This document shows positions 26,591 to 35,729 of a DNA stretch of 64,000 nucleotides, one piece after another. The DNA comes from UBA6055 sp965203755 (GTDB lineage Bacteria > Chloroflexota > Anaerolineae > Aggregatilineales > Phototrophicaceae): assembly GCA_965203755.1 (NCBI GenBank), contig OZ241910.1:3038001-3102000 (forward strand), given 5' to 3'. The position numbers were made by a program, and so were the translations under genes. Under the pieces are notes generated by a model that was not told where the DNA came from, made no database searches, and saw only the letters and a list, made by a program, of their open reading frames with translations. Positions within the stretch are counted from its first letter, which is position 1; the number at the start of each line of letters is the position of its first letter.

Positions 26591-27596
26591 GGTGCCGATT
26601 GAGGATGCGGTAGGCGCTATCTTGGCACATAAATTATATGACGGCGGCGGCAGGCTGGTCTTCAACAAGGGTCATGTGCTGACGGCGGCCGATGTTCCGA
26701 TTCTGCGGCGGCAGCGGTTGGAACGGATTACGGTCATGCGCCTGGGTGCATCTGATTTGCACGAAGACGCGGCTGCCGAACGAATTGGCCGGGCGGTCGC
26801 CGGCGCCAATGTCCGCTGGCGCGCTCCGGGGGTGGGGCGGGCCAATTTGACGGCGGCCAAACGCGGCGTCCTGCATGTGAATGTGCCGGCGCTGGAATTG
26901 CTCAACAATATCTATGACGGGATGACGATTGCGACCTTGCGCGCCTATACGCTGGTGAATCCGGGCGAGATGGTCGCGCTGGTCAAGGTCGTGCCCTTTG
27001 GTGTGCCGACAGCCCGCGTGGTGGATGTCGAACGCATTGCCGAATCGAACGCGGCGGTTTTGCAGGTGCTTCCTTTGCAGCCAAAACAAGTGGCGCTGAT
27101 TGTCTCCGGCGCCGAATCCACTCGCGACCGTCTCATCAACAGCTTTTACAGTCCTATCAAAAAACGGATTGAGGGCTGGGGGAGTCAGCTGCTGCCACCG
27201 ACCTTTGTCTGGCATGATGAGATCTCGATTGCCGCTGCGATTCAGGCTCATGCCGCGGCGGACATGATTTTGGTGGCAAGCATCTCGGCGATTATTGACC
27301 GCGAGGACTTGGTGCCCTCGGCCTTGCTGCGGGCGGGCGGCAGCATCACCCTGCATGGTGTGCCGGTTGATCCTGGTACCCTGCTGATGATGGGCTATCT
27401 GGGCGAGGCGCCGGTTGTCGGAGCGCCCGGCTGCATCAAGTCGCCCAAGACGAATGTAATTGACTGGATTCTGCCGCGGCTGCTTAGCGGCGAACGTCTG
27501 ACTCGCGCCAATCTGGTATCTATGGGGCACGGCGGCTTGCTCAAGGACATCGCTGAACGCCCGATGCCGCGCAGTGTCACAGACAAGCAACTATGA
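26577..27596 (+). CDS. MoeA/MogA-like molybdopterin-binding protein
   Basis: A 339-residue protein of the molybdopterin-binding family (MoCF_biosynth fold), of the version often encoded beside XdhC and MocA-like genes rather than true MoeA, which is about 400 aa. It begins FGEVPIEDAVGAILAH, has ALIVSGAESTRDR in the putative molybdopterin-binding region and ends with a substrate-binding segment including GVPVDPGTLLMMGY and VGAPGCIKSPKTNVIDW. The expected role is handling molybdate-molybdopterin before nucleotide addition. ATG at 26577 lies inside the end of the previous gene and starts the conserved sequence. Confidence 0.82.
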   Translation: MKFGEVPIEDAVGAILAHKLYDGGGRLVFNKGHVLTAADVPILRRQRLERITVMRLGASDLHEDAAAERIGRAVAGANVRWRAPGVGRANLTAAKRGVLHVNVPALELLNNIYDGMTIATLRAYTLVNPGEMVALVKVVPFGVPTARVVDVERIAESNAAVLQVLPLQPKQVALIVSGAESTRDRLINSFYSPIKKRIEGWGSQLLPPTFVWHDEISIAAAIQAHAAADMILVASISAIIDREDLVPSALLRAGGSITLHGVPVDPGTLLMMGYLGEAPVVGAPGCIKSPKTNVIDWILPRLLSGERLTRANLVSMGHGGLLKDIAERPMPRSVTDKQL

Positions 27597-28192
27597 CGCA
27601 TTTTGGCGCAATCATTCTGGCGGCTGGTATGTCCTCGCGCATGAAGGTCAACAAGCTGCTGCTGCCTTGGCGGGATGGACAGCCGATTGTGACCCATGTG
27701 GTATTGAAGTATGTCCGCTTGGACATTGCGCCGATCATTGTCGTGACCGGGCGCGATGCCGCGCAGGTGCAAGCGGCCCTTGCTCATTTGCCGGTTATTT
27801 GCCGCCGCAATCCCGATTATAAGCGCGGAGAAATTTTGTCATCGGTAAAGACTGGCTTGGCTGCCATGCCGGCGGAAGCTGCCGCCAGCTTTATCCAGCC
27901 GGCTGATATGCCCTGTATCCCGCCAGCGATCATTCGATTATTGGCGGCGCGGCATCAGCCGGGCAAAAATGCCGCGCCGCGCTGTGCCGGCCAGCGCGGC
28001 CATCCGATTTTGCTGGATCGCGCCTTTTGGCCGGCCATGCTGGACTTGCCGCCCGATGCCATGCCGCGCGATGTCATCCATGCCCAGCGCGAACATCTGC
28101 GTCTTATTGATACCGACGATGACGGCGTCCTCCTCGATATAGATACCCGCGCTGCTTATGAACGGGCTTTGAAGCGCGGAGGATATGATTGA
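27593..28192 (+). CDS. Molybdenum cofactor cytidylyltransferase-like (MocA-type)
   Basis: A nucleotidyltransferase of 199 aa that should add CMP to the molybdenum cofactor, giving the dinucleotide form used by this enzyme class. The signature GAIILAAGMSSRMKVNKLLL carries the nucleotide-binding loop and lysine, QPADMPCIPPAII the metal-binding aspartate, and CAGQRGHPILLDRAFWP the product-binding loop. MobA-type guanylyltransferases share the fold, but the XdhC neighbourhood favours CTP. The ATG overlaps the previous stop by four bases. It ends the Mo cluster. Confidence 0.89.
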   Translation: MTHFGAIILAAGMSSRMKVNKLLLPWRDGQPIVTHVVLKYVRLDIAPIIVVTGRDAAQVQAALAHLPVICRRNPDYKRGEILSSVKTGLAAMPAEAAASFIQPADMPCIPPAIIRLLAARHQPGKNAAPRCAGQRGHPILLDRAFWPAMLDLPPDAMPRDVIHAQREHLRLIDTDDDGVLLDIDTRAAYERALKRGGYD

Positions 28193-28224
28193 AGCTGCTG
28201 GCAGCATTATTTCAACAACCATAA

Positions 28225-28253
28225 TTGTCGACTTGGGTATTGCGGCTTATAAT
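28225..28253 (+). promoter_or_regulatory. Probable promoter of the HerA-like gene
   Basis: TTGTCG at 28225-28230 (four of six matches to TTGACA), 17 bases, and a perfect TATAAT at 28248-28253, 43 bases before the start codon. The AT-rich composition begins here. Confidence 0.55.
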
Positions 28254-28296
28254 GATTTTGTTGTTTATGTTGATCCTTATTGGAGAGTAAATAGAG

Positions 28297-30516
28297 ATGC
28301 AGCGGAATTTCAATCAAAAATCACGACTCTTATTCTTACTCGGCTATATTGCCATCTTATTGGTTGCAAACGGATTATTATTTGGACAGATCCTCCCCGC
28401 TGGTCTTTGGTTCTGGGCGGCATTTCTAGCTCTTCTTTTGAGTACATACATCTCCCAGCCTTTCTTTACTGCACCCAAAGACGCATTAAGTAACTCTATC
28501 GCCGCTATCTCAACGGTATCTGCATTACTTGCAACATCTGAAATAAACGATTCTCAAAAGGCATATTGGGCCGCCGCCCTTTTGGCTTTGTTGCTAATTC
28601 TGGTTATTGCGATTTTTGCGATGGTTTTTAGTAATTCCATTCGTCCTCGATTAAAGGTTTTAGCAGAAAGTTTGACACGCATCTCAGGAGTATTTGGTTC
28701 GCCAAAGGCCTTATTTACAGCGATCTTTTTTCTCGCACTCTTTACATTTCATAATCAAGCGGATCAAGCGGATGAGGTATTCTGGTTATCACTGGTTTGG
28801 GTAGTTGTTGTGCTTGGGCAACCGCTTGAGAACTTAGCTGTGCTTTACCAACGAATTAGACAACTATTGAGCAATATAACAAGAGAAACCCAACTGCTTG
28901 GAGGGGTAGCTTTTCGTAGAGAACCTGGATTAGTGACCATCAGCGTTTCAGGGGATGGCGTTCCCGATGTAGGGAAGCTCATTTTCATTCCAATGAATGC
29001 CTCGTACTGCCAATTAGGTGTTATTCTCGACAACTACAGGTTATCTAATCAACAGTGGTCTCGTGCTTTGGTTTTTGCGGATCGTGTCCCAAAGTCAGAC
29101 ATTGAAGCCGGATGGGGCGCAGAGAATACCGCATTGCACTGTAAAAAAGAACAGATCAAAGAATGTTGGTTAAACAATAACCTCTGGCAGTATAAAGACC
29201 GACTTATTGGCAGTATTATAGAAGAAAGTAATACCAGCGTGGCTCGCATTGAGCTATATAATGACAGCCTGTCATTTTTTGAAGGACAATTACTAAGTAT
29301 CAACATCAATGATCAAGCTGTTTTGTATCAAATTATCAATGGGATTACAAAAAGTGAATCGTTGCGAGAATCGAATCGTCATGGTTTCATGTCGATAGAA
29401 GCGCGAAAATTGGGTTGTTGGAATAGTGAGGCACATCGTTTTGATCAAGTGTCATGGACTCCCAAGATTTATTCCCCCGTGCTGCTAGTTTCGCAAATAG
29501 AAACTCCAGCCTTCCAGCAAGATTATATCGGTTACGTGCCACAAACAGATTATGGCGTCAAAGTAAATGTTAATAATCTAATTACGCATAACACGGCAAT
29601 ACTCGGCGTATTAGGGTCAGGTAAAACCAGTTTGGCTATAGAGTTGATTCATCGAATGGTTAATGAAGGAGTAAAAGTCTGGGTCATTGACATTACGGGA
29701 CAATATGAACCAACTTTAGGTCAGTTGGTTCACTTACAAAAACAAAAAAACGCTGATGAAAAGATCGAGAATAGCATCATTGGGTCAGCAAATAAACTCA
29801 AGCAAAACAAAGAGCTTGGCGGAAATCATAAAGATTTTGCCGAAGCTCTGAAGCAACATATAAAAGAGTTCCTAGAGGATGAGAGTTGGCGTGTACGTGT
29901 CTTTAATCCTTACACCTTTACAGTAACGGGACAAACTTCTGGTGCATTCAAAGGGTCAGCAGGTTTTGGTAATTTGACAATCACGCAAATCACCAAAATT
30001 GTTGCGGAAGAATTGCTCAAGTGCCTTAAGGATGAAATGACTGAAGAAGCCAGATTGTGTCTTGTATTTGAAGAAGCCCACTCATTAGTTCCAGAATGGA
30101 ACTCGGTTGCCCATGACGGTGATAAACAAGCAACAAGCGGTACGGCAAAAGCAATATTACAGGGACGGAAATATGGTTTTGGATGTTTGCTTATCACCCA
30201 ACGAACAGCAAATGTTACCAAGTCTATTCTTAATCAATGCAATACCATATTTGGATTAAAGGTTTTCGATGCTACTGGAATGGATTTCCTAAGCAATTAT
30301 ATTGGTTCAGATTATGCTGCACTGCTTGCCACACTTCCAGATAGGCACTGTGTTGCTTTTGGACGGGGGCTGAATATGCAGACTCCTTTGATTATCAGGT
30401 TGAATGACCAAGAGGACTTTATGAACAATTTTGAGATTGCTGATAAAAGCTATTTAGGTCAAGGCGAGAACACAACTTATGAATCACACAACACACTTGA
30501 TGATATACCGTTTTAG
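28297..30516 (+). CDS. Membrane-anchored HerA/DUF87-type ATPase
   Basis: A 739-residue ATPase of the HerA/FtsK superfamily. The N-terminus holds about five hydrophobic segments (roughly 10-29, 32-51, 85-115, 142-160, 170-187). A beta-rich middle portion (about 210-420) is compatible with a HAS-barrel. The ATPase follows: Walker A GVLGSGKTSLA near 436, VWVIDITGQYEP after it, Walker B LVFEEAHSLVPEW near 586, and LLITQRTANVTKSILNQCN. HerA proteins pump or open DNA, usually with NurA or another nuclease, but no nuclease gene is adjacent. The gene is clearly richer in A+T than its surroundings, with different codon use, so it was probably acquired. GGAGAG lies nine bases before the ATG. Defence or plasmid-type DNA transfer are both possible. 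Confidence 0.8.
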   Translation: MQRNFNQKSRLLFLLGYIAILLVANGLLFGQILPAGLWFWAAFLALLLSTYISQPFFTAPKDALSNSIAAISTVSALLATSEINDSQKAYWAAALLALLLILVIAIFAMVFSNSIRPRLKVLAESLTRISGVFGSPKALFTAIFFLALFTFHNQADQADEVFWLSLVWVVVVLGQPLENLAVLYQRIRQLLSNITRETQLLGGVAFRREPGLVTISVSGDGVPDVGKLIFIPMNASYCQLGVILDNYRLSNQQWSRALVFADRVPKSDIEAGWGAENTALHCKKEQIKECWLNNNLWQYKDRLIGSIIEESNTSVARIELYNDSLSFFEGQLLSININDQAVLYQIINGITKSESLRESNRHGFMSIEARKLGCWNSEAHRFDQVSWTPKIYSPVLLVSQIETPAFQQDYIGYVPQTDYGVKVNVNNLITHNTAILGVLGSGKTSLAIELIHRMVNEGVKVWVIDITGQYEPTLGQLVHLQKQKNADEKIENSIIGSANKLKQNKELGGNHKDFAEALKQHIKEFLEDESWRVRVFNPYTFTVTGQTSGAFKGSAGFGNLTITQITKIVAEELLKCLKDEMTEEARLCLVFEEAHSLVPEWNSVAHDGDKQATSGTAKAILQGRKYGFGCLLITQRTANVTKSILNQCNTIFGLKVFDATGMDFLSNYIGSDYAALLATLPDRHCVAFGRGLNMQTPLIIRLNDQEDFMNNFEIADKSYLGQGENTTYESHNTLDDIPF

Positions 30517-30528
30517 TGGTTAGATCCC

Positions 30529-31467
30529 TTACATTGCACTCCACGCAGACGACCGCGCGGTCAAGTTATGAAGTTCATCGTGACCTCGACCTGCGCTTGC
30601 ATTCAACTGACGGTTCAGCGGATGCCAGAGCAGGATCAGGATAACTTCGCGCGTGAAGACAATCACCGCCAGCGAGAGGCCCTCAATCACAATCGCGACG
30701 AGCGGATGAGGTTCCAGGTCGACGCGATTGAATCCAATATAAACCAACAGCGCCAGCAGAAAGGGCAGCCCTTGCGCCAGAACATACAAGACCATGCCCA
30801 TCCAGGTCGCATCGCGTTTGACCCAATCCAAACTGCTGGCATACAGCCCGACAACCAGACTGATGACCAAGGTCTGTGTCATTTGAGTGTAATACAGGGT
30901 CAAGCCCAGCGCTAGCATGAGCAGAAGGCGCAGCTGCTCGAATCCGACCGGATAACCGTCTGATGCCGCCAGCCAAACCGTCAGCAGAGTCAATGCGATT
31001 AAAATACCCTGACCCAGACGCAGCGTCAAACGGGTACCCCATTTTAGCGCCGCGAACCAATCGCCGCGATGCAGGATGCCGATGGCAAAAGACCAGCTGG
31101 CATTGAAGGAACCTTGGGTTGAGGCGCATATCAAATCATAGGTGTATTGATGTTTTTCACGATAGATGCCGCCAATGACTTCCGATACCAGATAAGCGCC
31201 AGCCAGCAAAATGGCAAATGGCAGCAGGGCGGGGCTTAGGACAATCAGAGTAATCATCAGGATGGGGATCTCGAATACCAGCAGCAAAAGCTGCGGCGCT
31301 TGAATCAGGATGATCATCAGCGCCAGCAGACTGCCAGCCACCAGCAGGCGCGGGATTCTTATATGCCGCGACTGTTTGGCGGGTTTATGAATCTGGCTGA
31401 CCCGCTTGAAGATGGGATTATTGATGTCCGGTTCGGAAACCAGCTGCCACAGACGCCAAGATAGCAT
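30529..31467 (-). CDS. Integral membrane protein of unknown function
   Basis: A 312-residue protein with about seven hydrophobic segments (starting near residues 40, 62, 140, 168, 195, 225 and 260) and a hydrophilic N-terminus of about 38 residues. I do not recognise a family. The stretch YDLICASTQGSFNASW after the second hydrophobic block is probably cytoplasmic or re-entrant. It is the last gene of the minus-strand sugar operon, 60 bases after the glycosidase gene, with GGAG nine bases before its ATG. Its 3' end nearly touches that of the HerA-like gene on the other strand. Confidence 0.6.
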   Translation of the reverse strand: MLSWRLWQLVSEPDINNPIFKRVSQIHKPAKQSRHIRIPRLLVAGSLLALMIILIQAPQLLLLVFEIPILMITLIVLSPALLPFAILLAGAYLVSEVIGGIYREKHQYTYDLICASTQGSFNASWSFAIGILHRGDWFAALKWGTRLTLRLGQGILIALTLLTVWLAASDGYPVGFEQLRLLLMLALGLTLYYTQMTQTLVISLVVGLYASSLDWVKRDATWMGMVLYVLAQGLPFLLALLVYIGFNRVDLEPHPLVAIVIEGLSLAVIVFTREVILILLWHPLNRQLNASAGRGHDELHNLTARSSAWSAM

Positions 31468-31527
31468 TGATGCTGCTCCATGATTTGGCTGCCCATCATA
31501 ACTGAAAATGCGGCGATTGCCGCGCTG

Positions 31528-32526
31528 CTAATCCCCAAAGGCAAATGACTGAATGAGCCTGATCTCATCTGCGCTGTAGGGCGCGCCATCGGCGTGGAAT
31601 ATATCATGCTGCCAGAGCGCGCTGTCGGGCGTGTTCAGTTCCCGACGCCAGTCGAGGTAGGTTTGCGTTCGCCCTGCTACCAAGCCCCAGTTGTACCAGC
31701 CAATGCGCTCGCGGGCGAAAATCGGCAGCATGAGCTTGACCGTCTGGCCAACTACCCGGCGCAGCCATTCGGTGCATATCACCGGCCTGCCAAAAGCCTG
31801 ACAGCGCTGAATGACCGCTTCGACACCCGTATCGCCGTAATGATGAAACGACGCGACGTCCGACAACTCCAGTATCCGCTGCGACATGGCGCCGCGGTCA
31901 TCCCATTGCCATATTGATGTCGTCAATGGCTGCTGTGCATCCGCCTCGCGCGCCCAAGCAAAGGCCGCTTCCACCAGCGGCAGGCTCTTGTCGCCCAAAT
32001 CGGAATTACCCGGTTCGTTGTACAGATCCCAGATCAGCGCCCGCTCGTCGTCAGCGAAACTGCCGACGATATCGAGGACATAGGCTTTCAGTTTGGGCCA
32101 AACAGAATGATCTGTCACCCGCTTCAAACCGGGGCTGGGCGTCCAACCGCTGTTGTGAGTGTATGGAACGGGGTCATCCTGTGGGCCTAGATACGGCTCC
32201 TTGCCGGCAAAGGCGCAATCGTCGAACAAGATGAACATCGCTTTTATACCGCAGCTGTAGGTGATGTCTAGAAACTGATCGATTCGCCCTTTCAAGCCAG
32301 CCGGATCGTCTTGCCAAACAAGGAATTGCAGGAAAACCCGTACACTGTTAAATCCCGCCGCCTGTGCCCAAGCCAATTCCTGGGCTATAGTGTCGGGATC
32401 AAAAGACTCGGCTTGCCACATCTCCGTAGAATTGACCGCCGTACGCGGCAAATAATTACAACCACGGATGGGATCAATCGATGTGTACCAGCGATTCGCT
32501 TTTTCGGGTGTCCACTGTTTGATCAT
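31528..32526 (-). CDS. Glycoside hydrolase, clan A TIM barrel (cellulase/GH5-like)
   Basis: A 332-residue glycosidase-like protein. It begins with GCNYLPRTAVN, continues through AGFNSVRVFLQF and has ALIWDLYNEPGN with the expected acid/base glutamate and VICTEW with the expected nucleophile, the two-glutamate arrangement of retaining clan A enzymes. No signal peptide is seen, so it should act inside the cell on imported oligosaccharides. The ATG at 32526 is chosen because GGAG lies eight bases upstream; the frame also has a TTG at 32532. It is co-directional with the ABC transporter genes, which links it to the same substrate. The exact GH family is uncertain. Confidence 0.78.
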   Translation of the reverse strand: MIKQWTPEKANRWYTSIDPIRGCNYLPRTAVNSTEMWQAESFDPDTIAQELAWAQAAGFNSVRVFLQFLVWQDDPAGLKGRIDQFLDITYSCGIKAMFILFDDCAFAGKEPYLGPQDDPVPYTHNSGWTPSPGLKRVTDHSVWPKLKAYVLDIVGSFADDERALIWDLYNEPGNSDLGDKSLPLVEAAFAWAREADAQQPLTTSIWQWDDRGAMSQRILELSDVASFHHYGDTGVEAVIQRCQAFGRPVICTEWLRRVVGQTVKLMLPIFARERIGWYNWGLVAGRTQTYLDWRRELNTPDSALWQHDIFHADGAPYSADEIRLIQSFAFGD

Positions 32527-32547
32527 TCTCAATTCTCCAATAGTCTT

Positions 32548-33831
32548 CTATGCGCGGTCACTTATTTCGACGCTGTCAAGTATGCCAGCGTAAGCGTCGT
32601 CGCCATCCAGTATCACCAATCGTATCCAGCGCGCGCCGCCTTCGACCTGCGCCGCCGCATCGACATGTAATGCGGCTAATGGCGACACCGGTCCCAGGTC
32701 TGTTTGGCGCAGGATATCCCCGGCTTCGTCGAGGCATTCAAGCGCCGCCCGACCCACCAGGAAACACCCGAAACTGCCCTGCAAACGCGCCCATCCGTCA
32801 TTGACTTCTGCTTGTCGCAGCCCTTGATGTATACAACCAACATCAGTAACCCCCACAATTGGCGCTGGACAATATGCCGCTGACCAGGTTACGCGATGGC
32901 AGGCTGCTTCACCGGGCTGTAACGTGTACAGCGGGCTCAAGACTTCCGCTTCCAGGATGCAACCCGGCGAGCTTATCGATATCGGGGAGGGCGCGCCGGG
33001 CGATTCCGTCCAGCATTCCACTGTCGCGCCCTTGTCGGGATATGCCGCATCTGGCTGGTAGGGAAACTGCATGCACAGCGCGAAACCCGACTGCCGATTG
33101 GCAAAGGCGATCCATCCTTCAGGGCTATGCACGCCGATCTTGCCGACAATGCCTTGATACTGCACTGCCAAAAACCCACCCTGCGAATCCAGTTGATACT
33201 GTGAATTGTCCTCGCCGAACATGATCTCGTATGCTCGCTCACGATCAGGGTCAGTCGGGATATACAGCCAGCAGTCGTCGTTCAGCCCACCGTCAGTTGA
33301 GTTGCAAGCCAGTTGCGCTACATCCCAGATCGACCAGCGAACGGTACGCTGCGAGATATTCTCAAATGACAGATCGAGTCGCAGACGTGAATAGCATTGG
33401 CCGAGACTGATTTCACGGCGAATGCGAAGCCCGGAACGTTCATCCGGCGGGCTGGTCATCGTAACGGCTGCGCGCTTGTCACCCAAGCGCGTTTCAAAAG
33501 CATATCGCCCCGAATCGAGCACCGGGTCTGGCGGACCGGGCCACTGACCGTCGCCATCCCAGCCTTGCGGCGCGGGCCAGGTCTTATCCCCGCCGTAGTT
33601 CTTCCAGTTGGCGATGGCGCCATCGCTGGCATGCTCTTCGAAGGTAAAACGTTTGCCCAGCAATTCCGGGTTTATGAAGAGGTAATCTTGGGGCCCCAAG
33701 CTGAACTGCATCAAGCGCCCGCCCAGTTCTGGAACACAGACAGCGTATATTAAGCTGTTGCTCAAATGAACCCCGTCCCAGCCTTTGAACGGCAGTTCTT
33801 TGACGAATGGCAGATATCGCGCTTGACTCAC
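32548..33831 (-). CDS. Galactose-mutarotase-like protein (DUF4380-like)
   Basis: A 427-residue protein of the aldose-epimerase-like beta-sandwich superfamily. The start ELPFKGWDGVHLSNS and VPELGGRLMQF, followed by GGDKTWPAPQGW, is the pattern I associate with DUF4380. No signal peptide is visible. Such proteins sit beside glycosidase and sugar ABC genes and probably bind or anomerise a sugar; no catalytic role is proven. The gene ends 15 bases before the Shine-Dalgarno region of the glycosidase and starts six bases after the permease gene, so it is firmly in the operon. Confidence 0.75.
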   Translation of the reverse strand: MSQARYLPFVKELPFKGWDGVHLSNSLIYAVCVPELGGRLMQFSLGPQDYLFINPELLGKRFTFEEHASDGAIANWKNYGGDKTWPAPQGWDGDGQWPGPPDPVLDSGRYAFETRLGDKRAAVTMTSPPDERSGLRIRREISLGQCYSRLRLDLSFENISQRTVRWSIWDVAQLACNSTDGGLNDDCWLYIPTDPDRERAYEIMFGEDNSQYQLDSQGGFLAVQYQGIVGKIGVHSPEGWIAFANRQSGFALCMQFPYQPDAAYPDKGATVECWTESPGAPSPISISSPGCILEAEVLSPLYTLQPGEAACHRVTWSAAYCPAPIVGVTDVGCIHQGLRQAEVNDGWARLQGSFGCFLVGRAALECLDEAGDILRQTDLGPVSPLAALHVDAAAQVEGGARWIRLVILDGDDAYAGILDSVEISDRA

Positions 33832-33837
33832 AGGGGT

Positions 33838-34701
33838 TTAGCCGTGCAGACCGGTCGTGGAGATGCCGCGGACAAAGTAGCGCTGCAACAGCAAGAAGAA
33901 GATCACAGCCGGCACCGTCGCCGCGACCGCCGATGCCATCAGGACGCCGAATCGCATTGATAGACCTCGCCCCACGAACGTCGCCAGACCCACCGGCACA
34001 GTGCGCGTCGCATCTGTATTGCTGATGACCAAGGGCCAGAAAAAATCGTTCCAACTGCGGACAAAGGTGAAGATGGCCACGGTGGCGATGACCGGCTTGG
34101 ACAGGGGGATGAATATGCGCCAGAGCAAACCGAAGCGGCTGCAACCGTCCAGACGGCCCGCCTCTTCCAATTCCACCGGGATCGTCAGGAAGAACTGGGT
34201 CATCAAGAACACGCCGAAGGCGTTGGCCGCCGGCGGCACCGCCATGCTGAAATAGGTGTCCGCCAGGCGCAGTTTGGTCATACCCAGAAAGAGTGGCACC
34301 AGCAGAATTTCGCCGGGCAGCAAGAACGTCGACAGGATAATCAGCAGCAGGATTCTGCGCCCGCGGAAGCGCATGCGCGCCAGTGGATAGGCGGCCAGCA
34401 CATTGACGGCAAGCGTCAGCATCGTTGTTATCGTCGCTACAATCAGGCTGTTTCGGTACCACAGATCCATGGGGAAGGAAGCGAAGAGCCGCGTATAGAA
34501 TTCGACCGTGGGAGCTTCGGGTATCCAAGTTGGCGGATAACGGAAGATCTCATTGTCGGGCTTAATCGAGGTGACGAACATCCACAAGAAAGGGGCGCCC
34601 CAAATGATGGTCACAAAGATCAATATGGCATAGAGCGCCAGTCGGCCCCAGTTGATGGAGCCGTCGCGGAAGATGCGTTCGTTCTGCCAGGATTCTGTCA
34701 T
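33838..34701 (-). CDS. Carbohydrate ABC permease, MalG-type
   Basis: A 287-residue inner-membrane subunit of the CUT1 family. Six helices are predicted; the first is ALYAILIFVTIIWGAPFLWMF, and the EAA loop with EEAGRLDGCSRFGLLWRIFIPLSKP contacts the ATPase. The ATG at 34701 lies two bases after the stop of the MalF-type gene; the longer open frame overlaps that gene and shows no similarity. It pairs with the upstream permease and the binding protein to import a di- or oligosaccharide. Confidence 0.92.
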   Translation of the reverse strand: MTESWQNERIFRDGSINWGRLALYAILIFVTIIWGAPFLWMFVTSIKPDNEIFRYPPTWIPEAPTVEFYTRLFASFPMDLWYRNSLIVATITTMLTLAVNVLAAYPLARMRFRGRRILLLIILSTFLLPGEILLVPLFLGMTKLRLADTYFSMAVPPAANAFGVFLMTQFFLTIPVELEEAGRLDGCSRFGLLWRIFIPLSKPVIATVAIFTFVRSWNDFFWPLVISNTDATRTVPVGLATFVGRGLSMRFGVLMASAVAATVPAVIFFLLLQRYFVRGISTTGLHG

Positions 34702-34703
34702 GT

Positions 34704-35612
34704 CTATATCACTTTCATCGCCCGCAGCTGAACGACGGTGAAACTGAGCGTGACGACCATCAGGATGACGCCGGCTGCCGATGCCAGCCCCATGCGGAAG
34801 TCCTGGAAGGCTATCTGATAAATGTATTGGGCGATGGTGAAAGTGCTGCCCTGCGGTCCGCCGCGGGTCATGACCCAGGCTTGCCCGAAGACGCGCCAGC
34901 ATACGATGACCGTCAGTGGAATGACGAAGGCGTTCACCGGCAGCAGCATGGGAACGGTGATATGCCGCACCTCTTGCCAGGCGCTCGCGCCGTCTATTTT
35001 CGCCGCTTCGTACAGTTCAGCCGGGATATCCTGCAGGCCGGCAAGATAAATAATCATATTGCCATTGACTGTCCACCAGATGGTGGTGATGGCTATCGCG
35101 GGCATCGCCGACTCGGTTTCGCCCAGCCAGTTTATTGGTTCGCGCGCCCCCAAGGCCAACAGATAATAGTTCAGCAACCCGGAGCTGCGTTCCAAAATCC
35201 ACAGCCAAATGATACCCACGGCGGCCACGCTGACCACATGAGGCAGGAACACGATGGTGCGTGCGATATTGCGGCCGCGCAGCTTCTGATGCAGCAATAG
35301 CGCCAGCAGAAATCCCAGTATGATCAGGGGAATCGCGGTCAAAATAACAAAATAAAGGGTGTTCTCCAATGAACTTATGAAGAGCTCATCGCTGAAGAGC
35401 TTGGTGTAATTCTTGAGCCCAATCCATTTGGGCTGCCCGATGATGCCCCATTTGGTGAAACTGGCATAGACGCCGACAACCGCCGGCAAGAGCAAGAATA
35501 CGATAAACAGAATCAAATATGGCGTCAGAAAGGCGTAGGCGACCAAGTCATTTTTGATGCTAACCCAGCGGGATATGGCGCGTTTTCCGCTTGTATGTGT
35601 GACAAGGCTCAT
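34704..35612 (-). CDS. Carbohydrate ABC permease, MalF-type
   Basis: A 302-residue CUT1 permease with six predicted helices, the first being AYFLTPYLILFIVFLLLPAVV-like after a basic N-terminus. The EAA loop reads ELYEAAKIDGASAWQEVRHI. It forms the channel with the MalG-type subunit encoded two bases downstream. No ATP-binding subunit is encoded in this operon; CUT1 importers commonly share a MsmK/UgpC-type ATPase encoded elsewhere. Confidence 0.92.
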   Translation of the reverse strand: MSLVTHTSGKRAISRWVSIKNDLVAYAFLTPYLILFIVFLLLPAVVGVYASFTKWGIIGQPKWIGLKNYTKLFSDELFISSLENTLYFVILTAIPLIILGFLLALLLHQKLRGRNIARTIVFLPHVVSVAAVGIIWLWILERSSGLLNYYLLALGAREPINWLGETESAMPAIAITTIWWTVNGNMIIYLAGLQDIPAELYEAAKIDGASAWQEVRHITVPMLLPVNAFVIPLTVIVCWRVFGQAWVMTRGGPQGSTFTIAQYIYQIAFQDFRMGLASAAGVILMVVTLSFTVVQLRAMKVI

Positions 35613-35729
35613 GCTAAGGACTCCATTTGAGGGTGATTATGGCATGATCGGGGAGAAATGGCATCTCCCCGATGCGCCATGTTCGGCAGCAGGTCGCGTC
35701 CAGGCAACCGTGCTCCAATGCTTTCAGCG

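Noticed and set aside
28193..30528. The AT-rich HerA region as an insertion sequence or prophage fragment
   Set aside because: No transposase, integrase, terminal repeats or target duplication is visible at the borders.
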